Of a stretch of DNA of 64,000 bases, positions 39,952 through 57,100 are shown piece after piece. The translations under genes were made by a program, and so were the position numbers. The notes beneath the pieces are model-generated. The model saw only the letters and a list, made by a program, of their open reading frames with translations, had not been told where the DNA came from and did not search any database. This stretch comes from Onchocerca volvulus (lineage: Eukaryota; Nematoda; Chromadorea; Rhabditida; Onchocercidae), in NCBI GenBank assembly GCA_000499405.2, contig HG738139.1:915733-979732 (forward strand), in the 5' to 3' direction. The number at the start of each line of letters is the position of its first letter. Position 1 is the first letter of the stretch.

Positions 39952-40684
39952 CATTTGTCCTTTCAATTTTTGATTTTCTTAATTTGCAATCAATTTCTTA
40001 TTACTGATCTTTCTGAACTTTAAAAATCTTCAATTTACCATTAATTTTTAATGAAATATTTCACCATCTTATATTATTTCTTTTTATCCATTTTCTTGAT
40101 GTCATACATTTAAAATTTAATAATTTCATGAAACTGCCTCAATGAGATCATCCTTCTGGTAGCATTTACTTGCAAAATGACTTTCAAACTTTTCACAATC
40201 CAGATATTCCAATTATTCCGATTATGTTCCTTATTTTTATAATATCTGCAATATTACTGTGATAATTTGTTAATTATAAATGATAAGAATGAAACTTCTT
40301 CTGAGACAAATAAGCCTATTTCTGGGTCATTTTTATTTTAGTTTCGAAATACATGATAGTATGTTATCACCGCGGGCTATTTATGAGCAGCAAGGCCAAT
40401 ATTTTCATTTTATTTCGTCAGTCTAAATTCATTGAATCTCAAATTGGAAATGATATGTCGCAATTTCGAATGATAAAATTTAAAAAAAAAAATTGGTCTT
40501 TATGTTACCTCAGCAGAAGTATACCGATTGTTATTGAATTATGAGAATCCTTCAATTCTTCCACTTTTTTTTGATAGTATTATACTTACATGTATTTACA
40601 TGTAATAATCAATTTTAAACATCAAACATATTTTATTCATTTTCATAATCTATGATGCAATTATTCGTAAAATTCATGCTAATT
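39952..40684. other. Gene B 3' flank
   Basis: AT-rich sequence. The frame 40353-40544 (63 codons) is not convincing as a gene. No RNA gene seen. Confidence 0.5.
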
Positions 40685-41005
40685 ATTTTTGTCATTTTTT
40701 TGATTATCAATTATTTGATATCATCTGTTTGATACTACATTAGTTGATGCCATCTGTTTGATATCAACTATTTGATGTCATCTGCATGATAACAGTAATT
40801 TAAAATTTTCTGCTTGATACTACATTTCAAGTACTGATAAGTTGATATAATAATGTTAGAATTTTATTCGATGGCATCTTCTTGATATCAACTATTTGAT
40901 GTCATGTGTTCGGTATCAATACTTATTTGATGTCATCTGTTTGGTAGCAACTATTTAAAGTTATCAGTTCGGTATCACGGCTTAAATACTGATAATTTGA
41001 TATCA
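40685..41005. repeat. Degenerate minisatellite, TTTGATATCA-type units
   Basis: About 320 bp built from diverged short units, alternating forms of atttgatgtcatctg and tttgatatcaact. The core tgat.tca is itself near-palindromic (gatatc). At least a dozen copies are visible. No reading frame. Confidence 0.75.
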
Positions 41006-43283
41006 TATGTTGGAATTTTCAGCAGAAAACTCACACTGGTACCAATTGATCAAAACGTTAAGATTATTTGTAACTTTCTGAAAAGGGATGTACACATAAA
41101 GTGTTACATCTCAAATGATGCACAAGTTTGCTTCCAATCAAAATAATCGGCAATGACCGTGAAGAGATTAGTGGTTCGCAAAACTATGCGACATCAACAA
41201 TTCACCACGGTAAACATTCATCAATAAGTATTATTCAATTGTCCTTTCTCAATTTTGTTTGTTAAATTGTTATGCCAACAAATTGAGGGAAATGTTTGAT
41301 TTGGAAAGCAAAATTTTACAGTAACAATTTTTTTTTTTTTTTTTGCAAACTATCAGTAAAAGAAATTCATCGATTATATGTTTATTGTGTGATAAACTTT
41401 TTTTTTTTTTTTAATGTTACACGAGAGAGAAAATCTTTTTCTAATAATAATCAAATTTGAAATTGCAAAAATTACATTTTTCAAAATTTAATAAAGATAT
41501 ATCTTTAGTGGTTTGAACTTGTTGACTAGCAATTGAGCAATGTCAAGTTCCATCAAGTGATATCTTTCCTAAAAGTTTCAAATAAATGGAAAGAGACAGA
41601 TTGCATATCAAATGTCTAAGATAAATTTGAAAGCTGATTTTATGATTTCAAAGCTTACGATAAGTGAACAAATTGAATGAAGGAATCTGATGGCTCGTAT
41701 CAAATCTCACTTTTAGAATTTCGCTATCTGAAACATTCATCATTAAATGAAGCTGTCAATCAACAAGATGACATATTGAATGAAAATGTTTAACTGTAAA
41801 ATTTTACACACAGAATTATAAAATATTGAAGAATAGTATAATTTATTGTAACATTCTGTAATAACTTTAAATTAATTTAATTTAAAAAATGAGATTGAAC
41901 CATCAATAAATATAAAATGCAAACGATTTTGAAAATCATTTCGAAAGTACCACAAGCTAAGATTTAAGAAAATTCAAATCAACTAATCATTCCAAATCAT
42001 TTAATTATAATGAAGATTGGATATACTTAGTATTTCTAACATAAATATACTTATAAAATGAACTTTTAATAGAGCACAAATTGTTCAGGATGATTTATTC
42101 TTGAGTGATAAATAACTATTCAGTTTTAACTTATTCTCCTTATCCGAATATCAAAAATACGAAATCGATGTATTACAGCATAATGAAGAAGCACCGTTTG
42201 TTTCATCTTATAATGATATTAATAAATAAATTCATTCCGAATATTCTTCGTCAAACTCATTATCAAATTGCTTTCATGCACCAAGCATGAAATGGTAATG
42301 ATATATATGTAAATACCTAAAATAAGTGCAAAATGATATATATTAAGCGAAATAAATGAATATGTTGTATCTGATGAAGCTTTAGAAGGGTGAAGTTTTT
42401 TATAGATTTTAATTATGAACATTAAATTGATGTTTTAAAAGAATACCGAAATATATTACGATGATTTTTAAAGTATTAATTTGGAATATTTTGAAATGGA
42501 TAACACTGGATAACATGACTATGCAAAAAAGATATATGAAACATGATTCAAATAAAAAATATGAAAAACGGCATATTTTAGGAAATCAAGGAAAATGAAA
42601 ATAAAAAAGATCACTATCGAAGTTCAGAACCTTCCCCACTCGTGCAATGATTCCTTCCTCTATAGATGACAATATTTCTCAAGAATTACTTCGGATTATG
42701 CTTCAAGCTCGATCCAAATATTCTGCTTTAATGAATTTGATCTGCTATTTATGAATTCATGCAAAGTCTACGGCTGATCCCAAATTAAATTTTATCACAA
42801 CTGAATTGAACAATCATTTAAGAACTAAATCGGCCTTCATTTTTCTTATTTTGCAAAGTTTGAATTAAAGAAATTGAATGTCAGAAAAGTCTAAAGAGAG
42901 CGAATTATTTCACCATGACATGCCTGTATTATGGAACAGCTAGTGACGTCATCAGCTAAATATTGAGGACTATTTCAAACGGTCATTATAAATCACATTT
43001 CATAATTTTCTAATAAGCGAAACAGTAACTAATCGAGCTTTTCTTTTTTCTCTTTCTTCAGAACTCTTTGGATTTTTGTGTTTATATGCAGTTCAAAATA
43101 GGCACAAAGAACATCTTACACCATATATGAATCCTAATAACAGTAACAACTTCTAGATTTGTTAAAACAAACATTAGAAAAAACCAAATTTACAATTTGT
43201 CATAGTTATCCATACGCTCAGATGTACTGTTCAGAAAATATTTCGATTGTAGTTCGTTCACTTCGGTTTATTTCCTTAACAAT
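41006..43283. other. Intergenic region 3' of the NVL gene
   Basis: No firm gene. One small open frame (42647-42754, 35 codons, …SSIDDNISQELLRIML…) lies in a less AT-rich patch, and a perfect CRE palindrome tgacgtca occurs at 42944-42951; neither can be tied to a gene. Poly(T) runs near 41330 and 41400. Confidence 0.45.
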
Positions 43284-43289
43284 TTTATT
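43284..43289 (-). terminator. Poly(A) signal of the NVL gene
   Basis: AATAAA on the minus strand, 11 nt after the NVL stop codon (43301-43303). A second copy lies at 43267-43272. Position and strand fit 3' end formation of a short 3' UTR. Confidence 0.5.
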
Positions 43290-43300
43290 TAACCATAAAA

Positions 43301-48254
<4,954 letters not shown>

Positions 48255-48270
48255 TACAATGTCTGCAATA
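48255..48270 (-). promoter_or_regulatory. Probable spliced-leader acceptor of the NVL mRNA
   Basis: On the minus strand a good acceptor (aaaattattgcag, ending at 48263) lies 8 nt before the NVL ATG with no upstream coding exon that joins it. In nematodes this is the signature of a trans-spliced 5' end. It sits 112 nt after the stop of the upstream gene, the spacing typical of nematode operons. Whether SL1 or SL2 is added cannot be told. Confidence 0.6.
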
Positions 48271-48374
48271 ATTTTCAATCGTAATGATTCAATTCATATA
48301 CAAAGCATATATTCCCCGATGAATCCCTCCATAATATCCATACGGCGAACCAGTGGCTACGTTCTCTTTGTAAC

Positions 48375-48631
48375 TTATGCCATTAGCTCGCTGTACCTTT
48401 AAAAAAAAAAAAAAGAAAACTCTTAAATTACCGATCTCAGTCCGCTTAATAGTTAAGGCATATATTCAAATCTAAATCTACTAAGAGACCTGATGTTTTT
48501 CAAACCAATATCAGCAAAGCCACTCAGCGAAACGCTTGTTGACCACTGCGATTTGCTATCTTGAGCAGAATTGTCTGGTGAAGGGAGGTATGATGGGTTG
48601 GAACTGTTGGTAGTAGTGGGAAGCTTTGACC
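48375..48631 (-). CDS. Gene C: 3' end of an unrecognised gene upstream of NVL (partial)
   Basis: Two exons: 48631-48490 (142 nt) and 48396-48375 (22 nt, ending TAA). The phases join (AG|G). The frame is open for 46 codons in the first exon, rich in Ser, Pro, Asn and Thr (…NSSNPSYLPSPDNSAQD…), then …SLSGFADIGLKNIRYSELMA and stop. The 5' exon boundary uses a weak acceptor (caatccag) and is uncertain. More 5' exons must exist; a 35-nt candidate lies at 53864-53830 beyond the Helentron and matches in phase. No family recognised. Being 120 bp upstream of NVL on the same strand, it is a likely operon partner. Confidence 0.45.
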
Positions 48632-49166
48632 CTGGATTGTTCGTTTCGATTTAGGGTATTATTCATTTTATTTCCACTCTCTCAATTGGAATACGGTATA
48701 TTCTGATTTGATAGCGAGAAGATTTAATCTCAAAGCAAATTTTAGCACAAATTTTTTTAAATAAGGGAAGAGCGGGACAACAAATTCGATTTTTTCATTT
48801 CTGTAGAAAATTAAGGAAAATATAGTAAGGAATAATTATCCAGGATGCTTCTAATATAAGTTTTAGTCTAAAAATGTGTTTCTGTTAGAAATTGTTAACA
48901 ACCAGACCGAACATTTAGCAATAAGCTACACATAAAAAATGTATAAAAGTCGAAAAAAATTAATCTAATATTAAAATATAATGAAATATAATTAATTTTT
49001 GCCATCTGTAAGTGCGCATTTTCCCAATTATGCAAAATAATATGAAGTGGAGAAATATTTTCTAGATTTTGAGTTTGTAATTTTTTTCGCTTCCATTTGG
49101 ATCTAATTGCCATCTTTTTTCCTGCCGCGTTATCTCATTAGTCTTCAAATAACGCTTACTAATTTA
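48632..49166. other. Stretch between gene C and the Helentron debris
   Basis: AT-rich. Minus-strand frame 48895-49113 lacks convincing codon use. Probably intron of gene C or intergenic. Confidence 0.4.
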
Positions 49167-50034
49167 TCTATATAAATAAAAATGTAATTGTAAAAACATT
49201 ATAATTACATAAAATTTCAAGTTCTTCACCGAATGATTTGAAATTTTTACACAACGTTGCATTTAAGTAGACGCTTGTTTCCATATAGATATACTAATTT
49301 TTTTACGTTTTCGTATAAGGATAAACATGTTTCTCGCCAAAACGCTTCGATGAGCAGATAAAGTAAGGTCAACTAATCATGTTGGAAGCTAGGAATGGAA
49401 GAGCCCCGGAAAAATTTAAAAGATTCGAATTTTAAAGTAGAATCAATTCAGGTTCGACAGCAATTCGAATTCAATTGCACCGACAGTTTTATAACGATAC
49501 AGCTCTACGCAGCATTAGCAGTAAATCGACAGTCTGTTCTTCTTTACAAGTGACAAAGGAAAGAATATTCCAGTGATCAATTTGCCTGGATATTCTGTGA
49601 TAATTGTTTGTTACAAAGAATCATTCTTTCATCAACCAAGAAAACTGTTCTCAACAGAATTCGTCTTTGTCCACAAGACATAAAAAACTTCCTCACATTA
49701 TTGCTAATCTATCGAATCACAATAAGAATCAGCCTCCGATCCAACCAAACCATAAATCAAATTGCAAAGTATCAGTTTTTTTCCCCCCAACATTAGAAAC
49801 GTGCATTTCTTTTTCCTTTTTTTTTTTTCACTTAACCAGACTGAGCTACAGTAAAGCGTGTGTATAAAAACATGCTCGCATTCGGATGCAACGTTGTGAC
49901 AAAATTTCAAACAATAGGTAAAGACTTTCAGAGGTCTAAGATTCTGAATGATATAGATAAGGCACATATTTAAAAACTTTTGGAGACTCAAGATTTTGAA
50001 CAAACGAACATTTACAGTTTTATTTATATAGACT
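49167..50034 (+). mobile_element. Helentron-like element or fragment, about 0.87 kb
   Basis: Left end tctatataaataaaaatgta at 49167; right end catttacagttttatttata at about 50012-50031, its inverted counterpart, followed by gactagctgga like the hairpin arm of the 14.9-kb element. Inside are blocks shared with the other Helentron pieces (gcaacgttgtgacaaaattt near 49887; an inverted copy near 49230-49260). No intact gene. Confidence 0.6.
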
Positions 50035-50810
50035 AGCTGGAATGGGCTGTGCGAAGGTGGCAATATTTCTCGAATAAGATGAACGCAAAAAGAGAGAATT
50101 ATTATATCAAATGCTAGAAAGGAATCGTGAGGAATCACAGAAAACAGTGATCCTGGAGGAATCTCGGAGCAAGAATCTTAAGGTTTTCTGAGGAAAGAAA
50201 TAATTGAATCTTAAAATAATAAGCTTGGAAATGATGAGCAAAGTAGATGATTGCAGTCAACAGATAGACGAAGAAAATGTCAAGAAAATCAAGTATGGTT
50301 TAATTTGATAACCATTATTTCCTGTTTGGAAGAATAACATTTGTGAGCGATTTGATGGCAAAAGAATAAAGTCTTTGTGTCTTTGCATGTGACATTTGTA
50401 TTTGCAATAACACTAATTTAAAGTTTAATATCCGAAAGTTAAAATTCCCAAAGTTTAATATATAAAATTAAATTAATGGGAAAATCAATTTTATTTTCCA
50501 TGTAGTATTTATGCAAAGCTTATCTGATAAAGAACGCTTGTGTATATATTCAAACATAAATGCAGAGATAAAAGTCAAAGTTATCTATCGATATATTGGT
50601 CACATTTCTCAAAGTATTCGTTTATATCTACTTGATCAAATAATTCGTTATTTATTTGAGTATTTATCACATTGCTTATTTATTTATTATTTATCTAGTC
50701 GTTAACTTGCGTTGACTCGAGTGAGTGAGTTGAACTTGGTGAGGTGTTGATTTGACTTGAAGTGTGTTGAATTGACGCCGGATTGTAATAATCCTTTATT
50801 GGTACAAAGG

Positions 50811-50814
50811 NNNN
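50811..50814. other. Assembly gap (NNNN)
   Basis: Four N inside the Helentron region, next to a low-complexity gagtgagtgagttgaacttg run; a repeat-caused scaffold join of unknown true length. Confidence 0.95.
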
Positions 50815-51079
50815 TAGGATCAGATAAGCATGAAAGCGGATATGACTAACAACGTTTGAGAAAACATTTGAGAAATAATCTAAGGAATACAATTTAGGTA
50901 AATGATTCATTATTGTTAACATCCGGTTACAAATCAAAGGAAGAAATTTATTTTTTATTTGTTTATTAGTTTGAGATTTGTTGAGTTTCGCGAAATTGAA
51001 ATTCGCGACGTAATTGTCATGGCGCTATTTGACATCTTTCAGCTTTCGCCCACATCTGATATGTTTAATTTTACAATAC

Positions 51080-52494
51080 ATGTGGTATTGTTGTTCCATT
51101 GTCTGCGTAGATATAGAGATTTGTCTGATTTGCCAACTCTAGAACACGCAATATATAATTATTCATGTGAGTAGCAATCGGTCTCTAGATCTACACCGCA
51201 CAATTCTAATGATTGGCCATGAAATTTGTTGATTGTGAATGCAAACGCCAATCGAATTGGGAATTGCAATGTCTTAAATTGAAATGGCATATCCGTTGGA
51301 GAAATGCGAGGAATAAGGACATCTTCACCTTTGAAAGGTTCTGTCAGGATTGTTGCCTCTACAACATTGCTTATCAATTTTTTTACTGCAAGTCGCGTGA
51401 CGTTGCAAAGTTTTAGCTAGTCCATATTTCGCAACGTGATAAGTGGCAGGCCAATTTTCAATTGCAGTTCGTGCGGGTGCATGGCTGGCAGATCGAGTGA
51501 ATTTAAAAATTCTGTTGGATAATTAACCCATTTAATTTTAACATCTATACGTATCGCCACAAAGTAGAATATTTCAAGCAAGCATTTATTTGTCCGCTGG
51601 TGCCGATCGAAGAATTACAGATGATGTTTGCCTGAACCTCCTGCAAATAATATTATTACCAAATGGTCTGATATTTTCATCCAAATTTTGCAATAATCGA
51701 TCAAGGGCCTCGACTGATTTTTTGCGCATCATTGTACATTCATCCAAACAATAAGTTTGCGTTTTTGCAATATTTTCCGATGCCGGAGGTTTTAGAAATG
51801 TTGCATATGGGAGTTTCACTGAATTGCATGCTCATTGGCAATTTCAAAGCGGAATGAGCAGTTTTTCCACCATGTAACAATGTTGCAGCTATTTCGGATG
51901 ATACAAAAGCTAAGGCTATGTCAATTTGGGGTCGAATTGTTGCCAGAATCAATCTAATTAGAAACGTTTTACCAGTTCCTTCTGGCGCATCTTAAAAGAA
52001 GATTTCTGCAACTCCCTTACTCACAGTTTGCAATATTTGACGCAAATGCCTTTTTGCTCGAACGTTAGCTTAGGAATAATCAATTTCATATGTGACAAAA
52101 GATCAGTCGTGTTGTAACTTTGTTCGTGGCGCAATTCTACATCGAACGAAGCAGCAACAGATCGATTCGGTGATGGCATTCCCAATTGACTAAGAACTTT
52201 GTTCGCGATTTTTAAGCATAGTCTTCAGTTATTATCAACGCTTCGTTGTAGATTTCTGCAGTGAAATCCATGTTCGTATTTGAATTTTTTTTTTTCTGAA
52301 TTTTCGTTGTATATTTGATGAAGAATATCTTCAGCCAAATGCGATTTGTACTTCTTCCATAATTCTGTTGGAGACGAAGGAGAGCAGGCGGTCAATATGA
52401 TTGCAAATAATGTACGAATTTGATTTGGATGTGACGTGTTGCATGCGTCATTAATGCATATATCCCAGTTCCGCTCGTTCTCTGATGAATTCAA
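51080..52494 (-). pseudogene. Helitron/Helentron Pif1-like helicase, broken
   Basis: Blocks of the Pif1-family helicase C-terminal part of a RepHel protein appear in order across shifting frames: HPNQIRTLFAIILTACSPSSP with ELWKKYKSHLAEDIL (about 52490-52290), a Walker A-like APEGTGKTFLI (about 51980), the Walker B block LDECTMMRKKSVEALDRLL (about 51750-51690), and the end motif FPIRLAFAFTINKFHGQS (about 51270-51220) followed by remnants of CSRVG and YADNGTT (about 51140-51090). Stops and frameshifts interrupt every segment. The Rep nuclease part is not seen. Confidence 0.85.
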
Positions 52495-53397
52495 AGCTTG
52501 ACTTGCATTAAGAAAAGTGGCATGTATGACGTTTTTGACAATTTAAATGCTCGATTAGTTAAAAATCTCATATCGCCGAAAGTTTTATCTATTGCTTTGA
52601 AATTTTGACAGCACGTTGCATTGGAAGACTACGTCTACTTTGCAGAAAGTAAGCGTGGTTAATAGATTCAGTTCGCTCCCTTACTTTTATTTGTCCCTTA
52701 TGTGACAGATAAAAAAAAAGTGGATAAATCTATACAAAAACTGCACGCCTACTCGAATGTAACGTTGCATCTAAATTTCAAATTAATGGGTAAAAACTTG
52801 AAACGTTGTTCAAAATGAACACTGAACATTTACGATAAATAGGCAATCCAAAACACGACTTAATATTAGAATATTAGTCTAATATTAAACGCGGTAATCC
52901 ATAAACTGCTTGAAGGAAACATTTCATTATACATTATCATTATCTCAAAATTTCTGCGACGTAATTACATTTCCCATAAATCAAGAAATAAACGAACTAT
53001 ATTCCTCACAAAGCAAAAAACGAAAAAGCTTAAATCACATGCCTTATCAACTTAAAAATACATGCCTATTCGAATGCAATGTTGCATGAAAATTTCAAAT
53101 CAATCGGTGCAGAACTTGAAACGTTGTAGGAAATAACCGTGGTCAATGCAGAAAGTGGGCGTGTTGAATAAATCCTGTCGCTTATGAAATTGCACGGTGC
53201 GGGATGGGGTCAAAAAATTTAGTTCACTCACTTAGTTTTAGTTGTCACGGACGAAACATATGAAAAAAAGGATGTCTATGTAAAAACACGCGCCTATTCA
53301 ATGCAAGGATGTGTCAAAATTTGAAAGCAGTCGGCGGAGAACTTGAAATGTTTTGTAATGACAAACAGAGAGCATTTACATTTTTATTTATATAGAT

Positions 53398-54198
53398 CAA
53401 CAAATAATCTAAAATAAATTTATATGAAATTTAATTGAACAATATCGAGGATTAAACACTTTTTATCAATTTATTTTTCTCTTTTTATTAATCAGTGGAG
53501 AATTATAAGACAATGCCGTTTTATCTACAATATAATATTTTTAATAATATTATCTCTAATACTTTTAACCAAAAAATAAGAAATGATTTTAAAAAAGACA
53601 AACAAAGGTTAGGAAATATTATTTCCTGACATTTCCTAACTCCTTAATAACATTTGCTGACATCCTGAGCAGCCAACGACCAATAACTTAGAGCAATAAA
53701 ATTTAAACAACAATAAATCAATTACTGCAACCATTACTGTCGTCTTTTTTAAGTGAGATGCTTAAATAAAAATAATTGAAACTAGCAGTTTTTGCTTGAT
53801 GAGACATAGAATTCGATGTTAATTCTTACTATAGCCGCATTCTTGACCATATTTAACTGAAGTACTGAAAAAGAAATTCAGTTAATTATGAAACGAGAAT
53901 TTTTCGTTTTTTTCAAAAGTTTTAGTGGAATGACTTCTGTATGACGAATAATTAGTCATTAATATACTTACATTTGACAAAAAATTAAGACAAATGGATC
54001 TTTTTATAACATTTTGATGAAAAAAGTGAATCCACTAGCTTTTTTAAGTGTTAGGTCATAATACGGTAATATGGTTTAGATGCCGACTTATCAATAATTT
54101 CAAAGAAGTCAGAATGTTTGTTCAGCATTCATCAAGAGTTGATTCAAGCTCTAATCTTCAAGGTGAGGTTAACACAAACAACAAAAAATGTTTTTTAC
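53398..54198. other. Stretch between Helentron debris and gene D
   Basis: AT-rich, with one exon-like segment (53830-53864, separate entry). Otherwise nothing recognisable. Confidence 0.4.
53830..53864 (-). other. 35-nt exon-like segment, possible gene C exon
   Basis: On the minus strand a very strong acceptor (tttctttttcag) and a strong donor (gtaagaatt) bracket 35 nt. One frame (…TSVKYGQECGY plus one base) joins in phase to the first exon of gene C at 48631. Alternatively an ATG inside it (MVKNAAI) could be a trans-spliced start. The evidence is only splice-site quality and phase. Confidence 0.3.
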
Positions 54199-57100
54199 CT
54201 ATGTGTAAGTTTGATACACTTGCGAAAATGATGTGCGTGCTGCTCCTGGTGCGATAAATGGATGAACGACTGATTGTGGATCATATGCCATCGCAATGTT
54301 TGATTGTCCAGACGAAGTATATTGATATTGCTGCAAAAAAAAAAAATAAGATATCGATGTCATCCTGAATCAAATAATCTTTTCTTTTTGAAAAAAATAA
54401 TGAAATCAATAGTTTTTATAATGACGTATATTTGACATAACTTTATTTCTAAAATTGAATCGCTAAATTAAGATAATGACTAAGAGTAAGTTGAAAGTTA
54501 TACTGATGTGTTATAAGAAATCGACATCGACACACTGTATCTGTTCATTTGCATATTTCCTTGTCTGTTTGTCGCATTTTGCATTGTTGTTGCGAAATTG
54601 GATGAAGTCTACAAAATTTTATTATACGAGATATATCCCTACTCAAAAAATAATGTAATATGGTTTTTCCATATATTTTTTCAACAGTAGAAAAACAGTG
54701 AAATGATGAAGAATATTTTTGATGAACGAAAGAACAGCAACTAAAAAGGCATACATATGCAGCTGGTGCATTATAGTAAGGCGACACATAAGCACCGTAT
54801 CCACTTCCATTTACATTTGAATATATTTGTTGTGATTGGACTGGATAATTTGCTGCAGTAGTCGTTGGTGCTGCGACATTTGTCATATTCTACAATATTT
54901 CGCAAACGACTTACACATAGTTAAGATGTGATGCAGTGATTTCGCCGTGATCAGAAAAGATGAACTTCATCTTTTCGGTTTTTTTTTTACAGAGGGAAAT
55001 ACAACGTGGTCGAAAATCCTATCGATTCATAAAAATATAATAAAAATATAGTAACTAAAAAGACATGCCTGTGCAACCGGTGCACTATAATAAGACGGCA
55101 CATAAGTACCATATCCACTCCCATTTACATTTGAATATATTTTTTGTGATCCAATTAGATAATTTGGTGCAGTAGTCACCGGTGCTGCGATATTTGGCAT
55201 ATTCTAAATATTTGACATATGAAATATGTACACATTAGGATGTGATGTAAACTATTTCTCCGTGATTTAAAATGATTTCTCTGCGATTCGAAAAGATGAA
55301 GTGCGATATTTCCGATTTTTTCTACAGAAAGAAATACAAATTGGTCGAACATAAAAATACAGGCATACCTGTGCAGCAGCCGGTGCACTATAATAAGACG
55401 GTACATAAATACTGTATCCACTCCCATTTACATTTGAATATATTTGTTGCGATCCAATTAGATAATTTGCTGCAGTAGTCACTGGTGCTGCGATATTTGA
55501 CATGTTCTACAAAATTTTACATATAAAATATGTACACATTAGGATGTGATGTAAACTATTTCTCCGAGATTGTAAATGATTTCATTTGCTGTGGTTCGAA
55601 AAGATGAAGTGCGATCTTTCCGGTTTTTTCTACAGAAAGAAATACAACATGGTCGAAAATCGTACTGATTCGTAAAAAATACAGTAATTAAAAAGGCATA
55701 CCTGTGCAGCAGCCGGTGCACTATAATAAGACGGCACATAAGTAATGTATCCACTTCCATTTACATTTGAATATATTTGTTGCGATCCAATTAGATAATT
55801 TGCAGCAGTAATCATTGGTGCTGCGCTATTTGGCACATTCTACAATATTTTACATATGAAATATGCACACACTTAGGATGTGATATAAACGAGTTCTCCA
55901 TGATTGTAAATGATTTTGCCGTGATTCGAAAAGATGAAGCACTTTTTTTGTTTTTTTTTTTCTCAAGAGAAGGAAATACAATGTAGTTGAGAATTCTGTT
56001 GATTCAAAAATATAGTAACTAGAAAGGCATGTTTGTACAACCGGTATATTAAAACAAATCAACACAGAAGTACCGTATCCATTTATCTGTACAAATGGAA
56101 AGATTTGTAATTGTCTGGAACACGTAACTGATTAAGCGATGCACATCAATAAATGAAGTTCTGCTGCTGCCAGTATCACATAAATACTGTGTATTACTTT
56201 ACCATGAGAAATTGATTCTAAGTTGAACTGTTAAACTTAATGACGTAATGTTTGCGAGTCGTAAATTCTCGAGAATTTTCAGTTTTCATTATCTAGAAAG
56301 ATATACCTGTACAGCTGGTGTATTGTAATTAATCGGTGTCGCGACATTGTATGCATTTGCATGTCCAGATGAAAACATTTGTGGTAGCGCAGCATATGCA
56401 ATTGATGGCATATTCTAGAACATGTCAATGATTAATTTTATTAAATAGTGTTCACTGTCCTGTCAAACTTCTTAAAGTCTTTTTACTATTGCTTATGCTA
56501 AAATCGTGGTCAAATATATCGATTTTAATGTCTTAAATGTTAAATTAATAAAGTGCAAGAAGGGGATGCAAAGATTTTGATGAATTGTCAATTTTTTTCA
56601 AAGGGAATTTAATGGTTACTTTTATTAAACAGCCAACAGTAATGAAGCTTGTTGAGAATTATTTAAACCTTGTCATTTATGCGATAATAGTGATTATATA
56701 ATAGGAGCGATAATCTTTACCTGACCAGATAAAGTTTGTTGATCAGCAAAAGTTAAAGTTTGCATTTGTCCCGGTATTGTAATATATGATGGTATATACG
56801 TTATTGGTGCATCGATCGTACCGATGTCATATAATGCTGAGTGATGATTCTGTGATCCAACGCTGTAGTTGTAAGTTGAATTATGCGGTACAAATGGCGG
56901 TGCATCCAGATTCCAAGTAAATTGATTCCTGAAGTTAACCTGTTAATATAATAAATTATTACTGCCAATCTCAAATTCATGTTTAATTTGCAGATAATGC
57001 ATTAATTGTATGTAATTTTCTTTCATGCATTATGTTTGAAATGTAAATTATTGTAACCTGAAATTGCAATATATTCTTACCAATTTGACGTAGGTACATT

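Larger units (their letters stand above)
50031..53397 (-). mobile_element. Decayed autonomous Helentron/Helitron with Pif1-like helicase
   Basis: Read on the minus strand the element starts atctatataaataaaaatg at 53397, carries several degenerate copies of an acgcct.ttcgaatg..acgttg / acttgaaacgttg block (52560-53340), then the broken helicase gene (52494-51080), and may end at the agctgga arm near 50040. The 3' hairpin is not complete. An assembly gap (50811-50814) lies in it. If gene C extends past it, the element sits in a gene C intron. Confidence 0.65.

Noticed and set aside
49704..50138. 144-codon minus-strand frame
   Set aside because: Runs through Helentron terminus and poly(T); no helicase or Rep similarity.
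54199..54201. Idea that gene D continues into gene C past its last exon
   Set aside because: The last exon ends in an in-frame TAG, and the available donor before it (CAA|GTGTAT) does not match the phase of the downstream segments.
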